64,000 bases of DNA from Methanosarcina baikalica. Lineage in GTDB: Archaea; Halobacteriota; Methanosarcinia; Methanosarcinales; Methanosarcinaceae. The stretch is from contig NZ_JAVKPK010000006.1 in assembly GCF_031461075.1 (NCBI RefSeq), forward strand, positions 8,507-72,506. Direction: 5' to 3'. Positions 35,719 through 44,160 of the stretch are shown here, in pieces (within the stretch, counting starts at the first letter, position 1; every line of letters starts with the position of its first letter). The translations under genes and the position numbers were made by a program. The notes under the pieces are model-generated. The model saw only the letters and a list, made by a program, of their open reading frames with translations, was not told the DNA's origin and did not search any database.

Positions 35719-36516
35719 ATGCCTGGAAATCCTAATGAAATAAAGCTGGTAAACAATGCTATGTCCAATGCTACCCGACGAAATATAATGAACTTCTTAT
35801 CGTCAGGAGACAAAAGTACCGAGGAAATTGGAGGAAAAGTAGGGAAGACCATGCTTGATTTCCATCTCAAGCTTCTGCAACAGGCAAGCCTGATTGAGAT
35901 AGAAGAAGGGGCTGTGAAGCTAAGCGAATATGGTAAGAATTTCCTTAAAGACAAAGAAGAGAAAGGTACGGATAAAACTGCAGACCTCTCTAAGGTAAAG
36001 CCTGTAGAGGTTACCGAAGTCCGACAGCTTTTGCCCTGTATAGCAGATTCTTCGAAATTCAGGGTAATTGCAAATATGGCTCCCCCGCTTGGCGGAGCCC
36101 TCAAGGTTCTTGAGCCCCTCTTTCCCAGAGGCAGATACTCGGACAAGATAAACGCTCTGATAATACAAAAAGGAGAAGTTATCACAACGGTTTATGGTGC
36201 TGGAAAAGTTACCATGACAATGATTAAAAACGAGGGCGAGGCCAGAGAAGCGCTTGATAACCTTAGAAGTACCATCAATGAGGCTATTGCAAAGGGAGTC
36301 GCCCCGGCTCCTAGGGAAAAGGTTAGGGTCGAACCCATGGAGCTTTACAAATACCTGCCCCAGACCAACTGCGGTAAATGTGGCGACCAGAGCTGCTATA
36401 CTTTTGCCATAAAGCTCATGAGTGGAGAAGCTTCCCTTGATAAGTGTACACCTCTTACAGAACCGAAATATGCACTCAATCAGGAACATCTCCAGGTTTT
36501 AACTGCTTATATTTGA
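35719..36516 (+). CDS. winged-helix / Cys-cluster (putative 4Fe-4S) regulator, paralogue 1
   Basis: A 265-residue protein joining two parts. Residues 1-80 resemble an ArsR-type winged helix (SNATRRNIMNFLSSGD, TMLDFHLKLLQQASLIEI). After a middle domain that begins around RQLLPCIADSSKFRV, the C-terminus has NCGKCGDQSCYTFAIKLMSG and DKC, a CxxCx4Cx15C-type cluster seen in 4Fe-4S domains of corrinoid and acetyl-CoA synthase proteins. I infer a redox- or Fe-S-responsive transcription factor. Start at ATG 35719; the frame opens three codons earlier at GTG. The close paralogue at 36737 and the DsrEFH genes follow on the same strand. Confidence 0.75.
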   Translation: MPGNPNEIKLVNNAMSNATRRNIMNFLSSGDKSTEEIGGKVGKTMLDFHLKLLQQASLIEIEEGAVKLSEYGKNFLKDKEEKGTDKTADLSKVKPVEVTEVRQLLPCIADSSKFRVIANMAPPLGGALKVLEPLFPRGRYSDKINALIIQKGEVITTVYGAGKVTMTMIKNEGEAREALDNLRSTINEAIAKGVAPAPREKVRVEPMELYKYLPQTNCGKCGDQSCYTFAIKLMSGEASLDKCTPLTEPKYALNQEHLQVLTAYI

Positions 36517-36736
36517 GCTACCGTTAATTAAAATATACAACCTGCGTAATCAAAGATTTAAAATTTTATATATCAATATTTTTTAATATTTGGCTTTTGG
36601 GTTTTTATGGATATGATCTCATAACTAATCGTAAGAATAGTTTGAAAGAGTTAGGTTCTACTCTCAAAACAGGCTTGTTGATGTTCTGAGTTATGAAAAG
36701 CAGAATTGGACTACAACAGGGCTGGGGGATGTAAAG

Positions 36737-37534
36737 ATGCCGGAAGGTACAAGTGAGACAAAGTTGGTGAATTTCGCTATGGCCAATAAGGCTCGAAGGA
36801 AAATAATTAATTTCCTTGCAAACGGCGATAGAGATATTGAGAAAATCGAAGAGATAGCTGGTAAAAAAACGCTTGAGTTTCATCTCAAGATTTTGCAAGA
36901 TGCGGGACTTATCGAATTAGAAGGAAGGAATGTTAAATTAAGTGAATACGGCAAAAACTTCCTGAAAGGTAAGAAAGAAAGTGGTACAGAGGAAATTAAA
37001 GATCTTTCTCAGGTAAAACCTGTGGAAATTGCAGAAATCAGGCAACTTTTGCCCTGTATAGCAGACTCCTCAAAATTCAGGGTAATTGCAAATATGGCTC
37101 CGCCTTTGGGTGGAATCTTAAAAATTCTTGAGCCTATCTTTCCTAAAGGAAATTATTTGGATAGAAAAGATAGCTTGATAGTTAAAAGTGGAGAAATTAT
37201 TACAACTATTTATGGTAGTGGAAAAGTCAGCATGAGAATGGTTAAAAACGAGGATGAAGCGAGAGAAGAGCTTGAAAGCCTGAAGAACACTATCAATGAA
37301 GCTATTTTAAAAGGTGTTTTCCCTGTTCCAAGGGAAAAGATCAGAGTCGAACTCATGGATATCTATAAATATCTGCCCCGGACCAACTGTGGCAAATGCG
37401 GCGAACAGGGCTGTTACAGCTTTGCCATAAAGCTCATGGCTGGTCAGGTCACCTTGGAGAAGTGTACACCGCTTAAAGAGTCGGAGTATGCCTATAACGA
37501 GGAGCAACTGCAATTTCTGGCTGTATATCTTTGA
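36737..37534 (+). CDS. winged-helix / Cys-cluster (putative 4Fe-4S) regulator, paralogue 2
   Basis: A 265-residue paralogue of the preceding gene over its whole length: NKARRKIINFLANGD winged helix, the same RQLLPCIADSSKFRVIANMA middle block and NCGKCGEQGCYSFAIKLMAG with EKC at the end. The middle and C-terminal parts are most alike; the helix that would contact DNA differs (KKTLEFHLKILQDAGL), so targets may differ. GGGGGATG lies before the ATG. It ends 38 nt before the start of the dsrE-like gene, suggesting a shared transcript. Tandem duplication is recent enough to be obvious. Confidence 0.75.
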   Translation: MPEGTSETKLVNFAMANKARRKIINFLANGDRDIEKIEEIAGKKTLEFHLKILQDAGLIELEGRNVKLSEYGKNFLKGKKESGTEEIKDLSQVKPVEIAEIRQLLPCIADSSKFRVIANMAPPLGGILKILEPIFPKGNYLDRKDSLIVKSGEIITTIYGSGKVSMRMVKNEDEAREELESLKNTINEAILKGVFPVPREKIRVELMDIYKYLPRTNCGKCGEQGCYSFAIKLMAGQVTLEKCTPLKESEYAYNEEQLQFLAVYL

Positions 37535-37572
37535 GCCTCTGTTACATAAGCACAAATTATTCGGAGGAAGCT

Positions 37573-37953
37573 TTGAAGACCCTAACAATAGTACTTACCG
37601 ATGGCCCTTACATTTCCGAATATGCTGAGATTGCCTATAAACTCGTTCAGACTGCACTTAAACATTATAAAGTAAACATATTCCTGTACTTAGACGCGGT
37701 GCATATTCCTAAAAAAGGTCAGAATCCATCCTTTTTTACGAATGCAGGACAACTTTTTTCCGGACTTGCTGAAAAAGGAGCTGTAGTCCGAGCCTGTGCA
37801 CGATGTGCTGCTGCAAGAGGGTATTTTTCAGAAGAGGAGATTATAGAAGGAAGTAACTGTAGAGATTATTTTTCTGGAATAAAAATTACCAGCCTTTATG
37901 AACTATCGGAAATGCTGAGTAAGAGTGATAGAGTAATTTCATTGTCAAGATAA
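37573..37953 (+). CDS. DsrE/TusD-like sulfur-relay protein
   Basis: A 126-residue DsrE-family protein. The N-terminal TLTIVLTDGPYISEYAEIAY and the RACARCAAARGYF segment, where DsrE/TusD proteins keep their persulfide-carrying Cys, fit the family. The frame opens at 37531 but TTG 37573 (MKTLTIV) has GGAGGA 5-10 nt upstream and matches the family N-terminus, so I start there. DsrE, DsrF and DsrH normally form a hexamer that carries sulfane sulfur, for dissimilatory sulfur metabolism or tRNA thiolation. The two relatives follow directly. Confidence 0.82.
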   Translation: MKTLTIVLTDGPYISEYAEIAYKLVQTALKHYKVNIFLYLDAVHIPKKGQNPSFFTNAGQLFSGLAEKGAVVRACARCAAARGYFSEEEIIEGSNCRDYFSGIKITSLYELSEMLSKSDRVISLSR

Positions 37954-37994
37954 GGTTTTTAATGAGAAACCCATTTTTTGGGAGGTTCACACCA

Positions 37995-38339
37995 ATGAAA
38001 TCCGTCTTTTATCTATTAGATACCACTCCCTACGGCAGTGAAAAAGCATTCGGAGCATTGAATGCGGCTGCGGTAAGCCTTAACAGAATGAATGTTATCC
38101 TCGGCCTTCATGGGGATGGAGTTTATCTTGCAATTGCCGTCCAGGACAGCAGAAATCTTGGACTACCAAACCTTGCAGATATTCTCTACGCATATGGAGA
38201 ATTGAGAGTGCTTGTGCATGAACCCTCACTGTTACAGAGAAGTCTTTTCGGTGAAACATTGATAGAAACCCTGGAACTGACAGACGAAGAAGATTTTTTC
38301 GAAGCGATGGAAGGCTCGGACTGCGTTATCTCGTTTTAA
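37995..38339 (+). CDS. DsrF/TusC-like sulfur-relay protein
   Basis: A 114-residue DsrE/F-fold protein: SVFYLLDTTPYGSEKAFGAL, GLHGDGVYLAIA, then ALxx-type C-terminal helices ending EGSDCVISF. No conserved central Cys, as expected for the C/F subunit. Start at ATG 37995 with GGGAGG 10-15 nt upstream, in preference to an ATG eleven codons earlier. It lies 41 nt after the dsrE-like gene and 36 nt before the dsrH-like gene. Confidence 0.8.
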   Translation: MKSVFYLLDTTPYGSEKAFGALNAAAVSLNRMNVILGLHGDGVYLAIAVQDSRNLGLPNLADILYAYGELRVLVHEPSLLQRSLFGETLIETLELTDEEDFFEAMEGSDCVISF

Positions 38340-38375
38340 TACTAACTGCTAATTAAGGATTAATCGGATGATAAT

Positions 38376-38675
38376 ATGAGACAAGAAAAATTGGATGTGT
38401 TCCTGCTGACAAAGCCTCCCTTCAGCCCAAGATCGGAGTTATGCCTCAAACTGGCTACCCGCTCTGGGAAAGCCAGAATCTACCTTGCAGGAGACGGAGT
38501 CTATCACCTGCTTGCCGGAATAGAAGAATTGCCAGAGTGCGAAATTTATGCATGTAAAGAAGACCTTGAAGCCAGAGCTATCAAAGCAGGAGAAAAAGTG
38601 ACAGTTCCGGATGACTTTTACGCCGATTTTATAGAGAATATAATGGAACATTGCAGACACGAGTATACTTTTTGA
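38376..38675 (+). CDS. DsrH/TusB-like sulfur-relay protein
   Basis: A 99-residue DsrH-family protein: DVFLLTKPPFSPRSELCLKL, IYLAGDGVYHLLAG and IYACKEDLEARAI, where family members have a Cys or Leu before KEDxEARG. It completes a dsrE-dsrF-dsrH set in the order found in other DsrEFH loci. GGATGAT precedes the ATG. No siroheme sulfite reductase or TusA/TusE gene is visible in the window, so the partner acceptor is unknown. Confidence 0.8.
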   Translation: MRQEKLDVFLLTKPPFSPRSELCLKLATRSGKARIYLAGDGVYHLLAGIEELPECEIYACKEDLEARAIKAGEKVTVPDDFYADFIENIMEHCRHEYTF

Positions 38676-38799
38676 ATATCTGACATTATGAATTTAAGAT
38701 TGTACTCTTCGATTTACAACTAGAAGTGTCAAGTTGTACTTTTATACGTTCAACAACTTCATAAATTTATTGAAACTAAGCTGAGCCGGATCAATTCCT

Positions 38800-39084
38800 A
38801 TGGTCGAGAGTATCCCGCGCGAGATAGTAAAGGACCTGCAATCTGTCTGCCAGTTGCATGAACAGGCAGTCTGTAACCATGACAAATGCAGGGAGTTTAG
38901 TGAAAGCTTATCAGGACTTCTAGTCAAACTTGAGGATCTGAAGTTTTACCGGATTGCTGACAGACTTATGAGTATTCTTTTAAACTGCAAGCCAAAAGAG
39001 GCTTCTCACTGTGAAAAAGCGAACCTCGTCGGAGAGATGATGAAAGAGATAACAAAAGAGACACAAAAGGCAGCCGGAAAATGA
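38800..39084 (+). CDS. hypothetical Cys/His-containing helical protein
   Basis: A 94-residue frame, mostly helical, with VCNHDKCREF and SHCEKANL as possible metal-binding pairs. No family recognised and no clear ribosome binding site before the ATG at 38800. It follows the dsrH-like gene on the same strand after 124 nt and could belong to the same locus. Confidence 0.45.
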   Translation: MVESIPREIVKDLQSVCQLHEQAVCNHDKCREFSESLSGLLVKLEDLKFYRIADRLMSILLNCKPKEASHCEKANLVGEMMKEITKETQKAAGK

Positions 39085-39208
39085 GAACTGAAGCTTTCTT
39101 ATTTGCGAAGACAGCGATTAAATACTGCCTGAAATAAATATCTCAGCTTTTGTCCGTAGGTGCAACTATTAATGCGGAACATTTTTACAAATTGCATGTT
39201 CTGAAAAC

Positions 39209-39340
39209 ATGAAGCTTCTTCCGCACTGCGAAGTAGCTCAAGATCTTTTGGAGTTAAGGGACGAGATAAAAGGCTGGATCTCCCAGATGTTTGGAGGAGA
39301 ATGCCAGGTTTTTGATCTGTTGGCCTGGTATTATTTTTGA
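39209..39340 (+). CDS. possible 43-aa peptide
   Basis: Short frame MKLLPHCEVAQDLLELRD ending in a Trp/Tyr-rich LLAWYYF. It looks protein-like but is too short for assignment. A later 81-codon frame (39363-39608), with a hydrophobic start and a basic end, is equally unassigned and may not be a gene. Confidence 0.25.
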   Translation: MKLLPHCEVAQDLLELRDEIKGWISQMFGGECQVFDLLAWYYF

Positions 39341-39765
39341 TTTTCTTTTACATTTTCCATGAGTGGATCTAGTAAATTTTGGAATCAATATGTTAAGCAT
39401 TAAAAATATGGTCTTGATGGCGTGCTTTCCAGAAATTATCCCAATTTTTATCGTTGCATTTTATTACTATGGGAGTGCAGAGGGTCACGAATACCCTGAC
39501 CTTTACAGGCTGTCTGACAATTCAATTTCAGGGCAAAAACATGTGAAAAATAAGGCATATAAAGCCTTTAAATTGAAAAAGACGGAACCTGTTTATTACT
39601 GGAAGTAATTGCCGGACAGCCTGTTTAGGGTGGGGTGGCCGCCCGCAATTTGATTTCAGGGCGCTTCTATAGACTTTTGATTGATGAGTATTTGAGCCTG
39701 CAGCATTATGAAGTGAAAACTCGCATCAGAAAGTTTTAAACATAAACAATCCTGAGAAAAATGGT

Positions 39766-39808
39766 ATGCCGATCGGGTCTAGGTGACGAGTCTAGTACCA
39801 ATCGGCAT
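39766..39808. ncRNA. strong 43-nt hairpin
   Basis: ATGCCGAT (39766-39773) pairs with ATCGGCAT (39801-39808), and GGT/ACC plus CTAG/CTAG extend the stem around a short loop. It stands in a region without genes. It may be a terminator, a small RNA or an inverted-repeat relic. Confidence 0.4.
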
Positions 39809-39919
39809 TAAAGACAAAATGCTGCCAATATTAGCTAATTTTCAAGGTGCCTGACAATATTTAATATTGTTTTGTCATCTATATCAACGCTTTCAGACTA
39901 AAAAATATACTAATTATAA

Positions 39920-40105
39920 CAGGCCTTTCACACATTACCAAAATTTCCACCATGGTTTATTCTCGATGATTTCTGGCAGAAGCTTAATGTTTACCGAGAA
40001 AAACCACTAGGTAAACAAATCCGAACTTTCCAGCTGAACGCGGAAAATGAGGCAACAAATGTAATAATAGATTTTTACAACAAAATCAACCAGATAATAG
40101 ATTAA
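39920..40105 (+). pseudogene. unassigned coding fragment without a start
   Basis: An open stretch of 61 codons reads TLPKFPPWFILDDFWQKLNV and TFQLNAENEATNVIIDFYNK before a TAA. It has coding character but is preceded by stops and has no start codon, so it is probably the 3' end of a lost gene. Family not recognised. The rest of 39609-40324 is otherwise empty apart from the hairpin. Confidence 0.3.
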
Positions 40106-40324
40106 GTTTATAAGAAGCATGGGAAATTGAAATTCGAGATTGTACAAAATTACTGATCTTTCTTTCCAAGCTTTACATAGATATCGAACTTGCGTATTGT
40201 AGGCTAAAAATATCTTTTTAGAGCTATGCGATTGCCTGTTTTGCAGACAATCACATAAGTTCTATCCGTAATTAAATGTGGGATCTGTTTTCTCTAAAAA
40301 ATAAGTCTACTTAGCCGCGATTCT

Positions 40325-41731
40325 TCAGCAGATTTTGGTCAGACCCGTTTTAGGTGGACGGTATTCTTTTGCTCCAAGTTTCGCTTCATTTTCAAGGAAC
40401 TGACATGCTTTTTCTATGTCATCGATGATAATTGCTGCCATATCCAGAGTGAAATTCTCTCTTATGACAATGCGCATTATTTCAATATTCTCCGCATTTT
40501 TTGGTAGACTGTAAGCGGGAACTATCCAGCCTTTTTCCCTCAGCTTATGCGAGAGCTGCAGCAAAGAATATTCAGTCTCTTTCTTTTGCCTGAAAGCAAT
40601 TATAGGAAGCCTTTCTCCTATGTTCAGCATTTCGAACCGGCCCAATTTGTCAAGTTCTTCAGCAAGATCCCGGGAAACTTTCAGAATATTCTTCATTATC
40701 CCGGTATAGCCAGCCCTTCCGAACCTTAATATATTGTAATATTGAGCCACAACCATTGCACTACTTCCTGAAAAGTTCAAAGTGTATGTCTCCTCCTGCT
40801 CTCCAAGGTAGTCTACAGTGAAAATCAAGTCTTTTGGAAGGTCTTTTTCATCCCGGAAGATCAGCCAGCCAAGGCCTGGATAAGTCAATCCGTACTTATG
40901 CCCGGAAACGTTTATTGATCTTACTCTATCCAGTCTAAAATCCCACTCAAAATCAGGTTCTGTAAAGGGCAATATGAAGCCGCCGCTTGCAGCATCTATA
41001 TGGATGGGTATATCCCAATCTTTTTCTGTTTTATATTCCAGAAGTAAATTATTAATGTCTTTTATAGGGTCTATTTCTCCTGTAAAAGTTGTGCCTAATA
41101 CGCAGCCGACACAAATTGTGTTTTCATCAATATGCTCTGAAACAGCATCTGCAGTAATTGTACGCGTCTCCTTGTCTATAGGAATTTTTACAGCATTGAC
41201 ATCGAAGTACTTGGCAAACTTATCCCAGCAAACGTGAGCATCCTCTCCAAAAACTATGTTCGGTTTTCCTGTCCCACGCCCTGAATTTTTCCAGCTCCAT
41301 TTGTGAGCCAGCAAACCCAGCATTATGGCCTCGGAAGAGCCTGCTGTCGCCGTACCCATGAATTCGGTGCTATGTCCATTAAAAAGGCGCCCAAGCATAT
41401 TCACAATATTCTTATGAATAACCTTGTCAGTTTGTGGATATTCGAAGATATCTATGATATTTTTGTTGATGTTTTCCATGACAAGCTTATCTGCTTCCGG
41501 TTCCATCCATGTGTTGACAAAACTTGCCAGATTAAGGAAAGGGTTACCGTCAAGACTTAGCTCATCATGTACTAGCTGATAAGCAGCTCTTGGGCTCATT
41601 CCCTTCTTAGGAAACTCATACTTTGGAATTCCTTTTTCTATGACTTTTTGAAGATATCTGGCACTGTATGCACCAACACTGTATTTTTTAGACTCTTCTA
41701 ACTTTTCCAGATTTACTTTCTTCGAAATCAC
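40325..41731 (-). CDS. gadB: glutamate decarboxylase
   Basis: A 468-residue PLP-dependent group II decarboxylase that turns glutamate into GABA and CO2 in the cytoplasm, often consuming protons in acid stress. Key segments: FMGTATAGSSEAIMLGLLAH, IHIDAASGGFILPF (Asp holding the pyridine ring) and SINVSGHKYGLTYPGLGW with the PLP Lys. Length matches bacterial GadB (about 466). The start is GTG at 41731 with AGGGGTT upstream. No gadC antiporter is nearby, so a role in pH homeostasis by export is not supported here. In archaea related enzymes can also use tyrosine or aspartate, but this sequence is closest to true GAD. Confidence 0.92.
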   Translation of the reverse strand: MISKKVNLEKLEESKKYSVGAYSARYLQKVIEKGIPKYEFPKKGMSPRAAYQLVHDELSLDGNPFLNLASFVNTWMEPEADKLVMENINKNIIDIFEYPQTDKVIHKNIVNMLGRLFNGHSTEFMGTATAGSSEAIMLGLLAHKWSWKNSGRGTGKPNIVFGEDAHVCWDKFAKYFDVNAVKIPIDKETRTITADAVSEHIDENTICVGCVLGTTFTGEIDPIKDINNLLLEYKTEKDWDIPIHIDAASGGFILPFTEPDFEWDFRLDRVRSINVSGHKYGLTYPGLGWLIFRDEKDLPKDLIFTVDYLGEQEETYTLNFSGSSAMVVAQYYNILRFGRAGYTGIMKNILKVSRDLAEELDKLGRFEMLNIGERLPIIAFRQKKETEYSLLQLSHKLREKGWIVPAYSLPKNAENIEIMRIVIRENFTLDMAAIIIDDIEKACQFLENEAKLGAKEYRPPKTGLTKIC

Positions 41732-42404
41732 ATTTTAACCCCTATATCTATAGTTGCAAAATTCTCCTGTCATCCACATATTCAAAATACTGGTTTTACA
41801 GCAATAGCATGATATTTCTGATCTTTGAACTTAAGAAATAGTGATTGATTAAATTTTTTATGGAATTCCTTGCTTTCCTGGGTATATTATGGGATTCAGG
41901 CCAATTACTTTTTTCTACTCACGAGCAGGAATCTTGACATACTTAACGGTAATAACTTACATATCCCTGGCTCTTTATATGTTCCTAAATGAAAACAGAA
42001 AGCAGAAAACTAATTAAACCAAGTTTCGCTCCACGATTAATCGCTAATTTTCAGCAGGCATTGGATACACATAACACCAGCCAGGTAGACCAATCTACTC
42101 TTCTGATATTAGGCTTCGCCAAAACTACGATTTTTATGAGGTGAAACCCAATCATTCCTTTTGGTGAAATGCTTCAGCATGCTAATGTCGATTTGAAAAC
42201 CAAAATTGAGATCCCATCAAATTTGAAGGAAGTACTCTATAACTACCTACGACATGGAAACCAATTCCTTTTTAGTTAGCCCTCTTGAGCGAAGCGAAAA
42301 GGGCCCCGTGCTCCCGAAGTGGAACTCGGGAAGCAGAACTCGGGAAGCGGAACTCTGGCTTTAGAGCTATTATTTAAATATCGAGGATTATATGTAATAT
42401 TAAG
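41732..42404. other. intergenic with coding debris
   Basis: Short broken frames (for example SRKLIKPSFAPRLIANFQQ near 42000, and IPFGEMLQHANVDLKTKIE near 42155) suggest a dead gene I cannot identify. A short repeat of GGAACTCGGGAAGC occurs about three times at 42319-42358, just before the rio2 promoter region. Confidence 0.35.
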
Positions 42405-43547
42405 ATGATCGACGAAGCGCTAAGGGTTTTTAAGGAGCTTAACTCAAAGGATTTCAGGATCCTGACTGGCATCGAGACCGGGATGAAGCATTTTGAATGG
42501 GTGCCCCTGGACGAATTGAATAAATACACCAAGCTGCCCTTCGATAAACTGGAATACAGGTTAAAGAAGCTTGTGCGGGATAAGCTTGTGGTCAGGACCA
42601 CCCAGCCCTATGAAGGTTTCCAGATTTACTTTGAAGGATACGATGTCCTTGCCATGAATGCCTTTGTCAAAAGAAAAACTATCAGTGCAATAGGGGATGA
42701 AATCGGGGTAGGAAAGGAATCAGTTATCTTTGAAGCAATTCGGCAGCCTGAACTTGCAATTGGGGGACCTATTCCGGTTATAATTAAGTTTCACAGGGAA
42801 GGCAGAACCAGCTTCAAGCAGATAAAGAGAGTACGTGAGCACATAGGAGAAAGAGAACACTTTTCCTGGATTTATGCTGCCCGGCTTGCTGCCCATCGGG
42901 AATACGAGATTATGACCACGCTGTACCCTAAGGTCTCAATCCCGAAACCCTTTGACCAGAACAGAAACGCGATAGTAATGGAGCTTGCAAAAGGTAGCCT
43001 CCTCTCAAAAACAAGACTTCTTGACCCTGAATGGTATCTCGATGAGATACTCAGGCAGGCAAAAATCACCTATTCGATGGGAATCATCCATGCCGATTTA
43101 AGCGAGTACAATGTATTTGTTTCAGAAGACGGCGTCCAGCTTATTGACTGGCCCCAATACATCACTCCGGAACACCCTCAGGCGGATGAAATTCTCGAAA
43201 GGGATGTTTCGAATATCCTTACTCATTTCTACCGGAAATACGGAATTAAAAGGGAACTTAATGAAACGGTCAGTGAAATTAAAAGTGGGGCAGAGAAAAG
43301 CGCAGAGGATAAAATAGGAGATGCAGATAGTAGGAGCGAAGGCGGTACTGTAGAGAAAGGGGCTTTCAAAGAAGAGGGTCTTGAAGAATATAGCTCTGAA
43401 GATGAGGGTTTTGAAGCAAAGTATTCTGAGGCAGAAAATTTAGAAGCAGAAGATTTTGAGGCCGAAGAATTTGAAGCTGAAGAATTTGAAGAAGATATTG
43501 AAGCAGAGGATATTGAAGCAGAAAAAAATGGGCACAACTGTCAGTAA
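42405..43547 (+). CDS. rio2: RIO2-type atypical serine kinase/ATPase with a long acidic tail
   Basis: Ribosome-maturation kinase/ATPase acting on pre-40S/30S particles. The N-terminal winged helix (residues 1-90) is typical of RIO2. The ATP loop reads EIGVGKESVIFEA, the catalytic loop IIHADLSEYNVF (with the phospho-accepting Asp region) and the metal-binding loop LIDWPQ. The conserved core ends near residue 285. A further 95 residues follow, dominated by Glu, Ala and Asp with imperfect EAEDFEAEEFEAEEFEED units, absent from many archaeal RIO2 proteins. The ATG at 42405 matches the family start. No operon partner. Confidence 0.93.
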   Translation: MIDEALRVFKELNSKDFRILTGIETGMKHFEWVPLDELNKYTKLPFDKLEYRLKKLVRDKLVVRTTQPYEGFQIYFEGYDVLAMNAFVKRKTISAIGDEIGVGKESVIFEAIRQPELAIGGPIPVIIKFHREGRTSFKQIKRVREHIGEREHFSWIYAARLAAHREYEIMTTLYPKVSIPKPFDQNRNAIVMELAKGSLLSKTRLLDPEWYLDEILRQAKITYSMGIIHADLSEYNVFVSEDGVQLIDWPQYITPEHPQADEILERDVSNILTHFYRKYGIKRELNETVSEIKSGAEKSAEDKIGDADSRSEGGTVEKGAFKEEGLEEYSSEDEGFEAKYSEAENLEAEDFEAEEFEAEEFEEDIEAEDIEAEKNGHNCQ

Positions 43548-43609
43548 CCCTGTTAAGAAAAGATGACAGGTAGCTGTACTTCACAGCAGAAACTCCCGGA
43601 TTCTCGTTC

Positions 43610-43872
43610 TTAGAAATAACAGGGAAGCAGGGAAAGAATCAGGGACTGAAGTAAAACCTGAAACTAACACTCAGGACATTGGACAAAAAAGCAAAACGCC
43701 GGAAGTTGAACAGGAACCAGAGCAGGCAAAAATCACAAGCATACCAGGATGTGGAATGATTTCCGGAATAGTTTGCCTTCTTACTGTATTCCTGCATAAA
43801 AGAAAATCAGGTCGTGTCCATGAGTCATTGATTAATTCCGAAAAAGCAAGTACACCCTCCACATTTGAATAA
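43610..43872 (+). pseudogene. C-terminal tail of a PGF-CTERM-like surface protein
   Basis: An open stretch without a start reads KPETNTQDIGQKSKTPEVEQ, then ITSIPGCGMISGIVCLLTVF and HKRK: a PGF-CTERM-like sorting tail with Cys in place of Phe, a membrane helix and a basic end. It runs on through the short repeat at 43809 to a TAA at 43870-43872. Only the tail remains. The gap to 44160 contains nothing else. Confidence 0.6.
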
Positions 43873-44160
43873 ATTCTAGATAAATCCTTCTGCTTATGGT
43901 TTTCAATAACTCGCGTCCACTACCCAATTTTGAACAGGTTAGTATCTGCGGGACTGAATTGAAACTTGCTTAATTATATTTACTCGATTTTTATTTTTCA
44001 GTGGTGGGAATAATTCGAAATACGTCTATCTTTTCTTATGTATCCTTTTCTTAAGTGGGTGGAAAACAAATCTAAAAAGACCTTATTAATAAATAGATTT
44101 AAGTGATAAAAACGGATTCAGTTAAATATATATTCTATAAAAAATAAAATATAGATATTC

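Noticed and set aside
42300..42360. Repeats of GGAACTCGGGAAGC as a CRISPR-like or operator array
   Set aside because: Only about three imperfect direct copies without spacers of constant length; more likely a slip-generated repeat.
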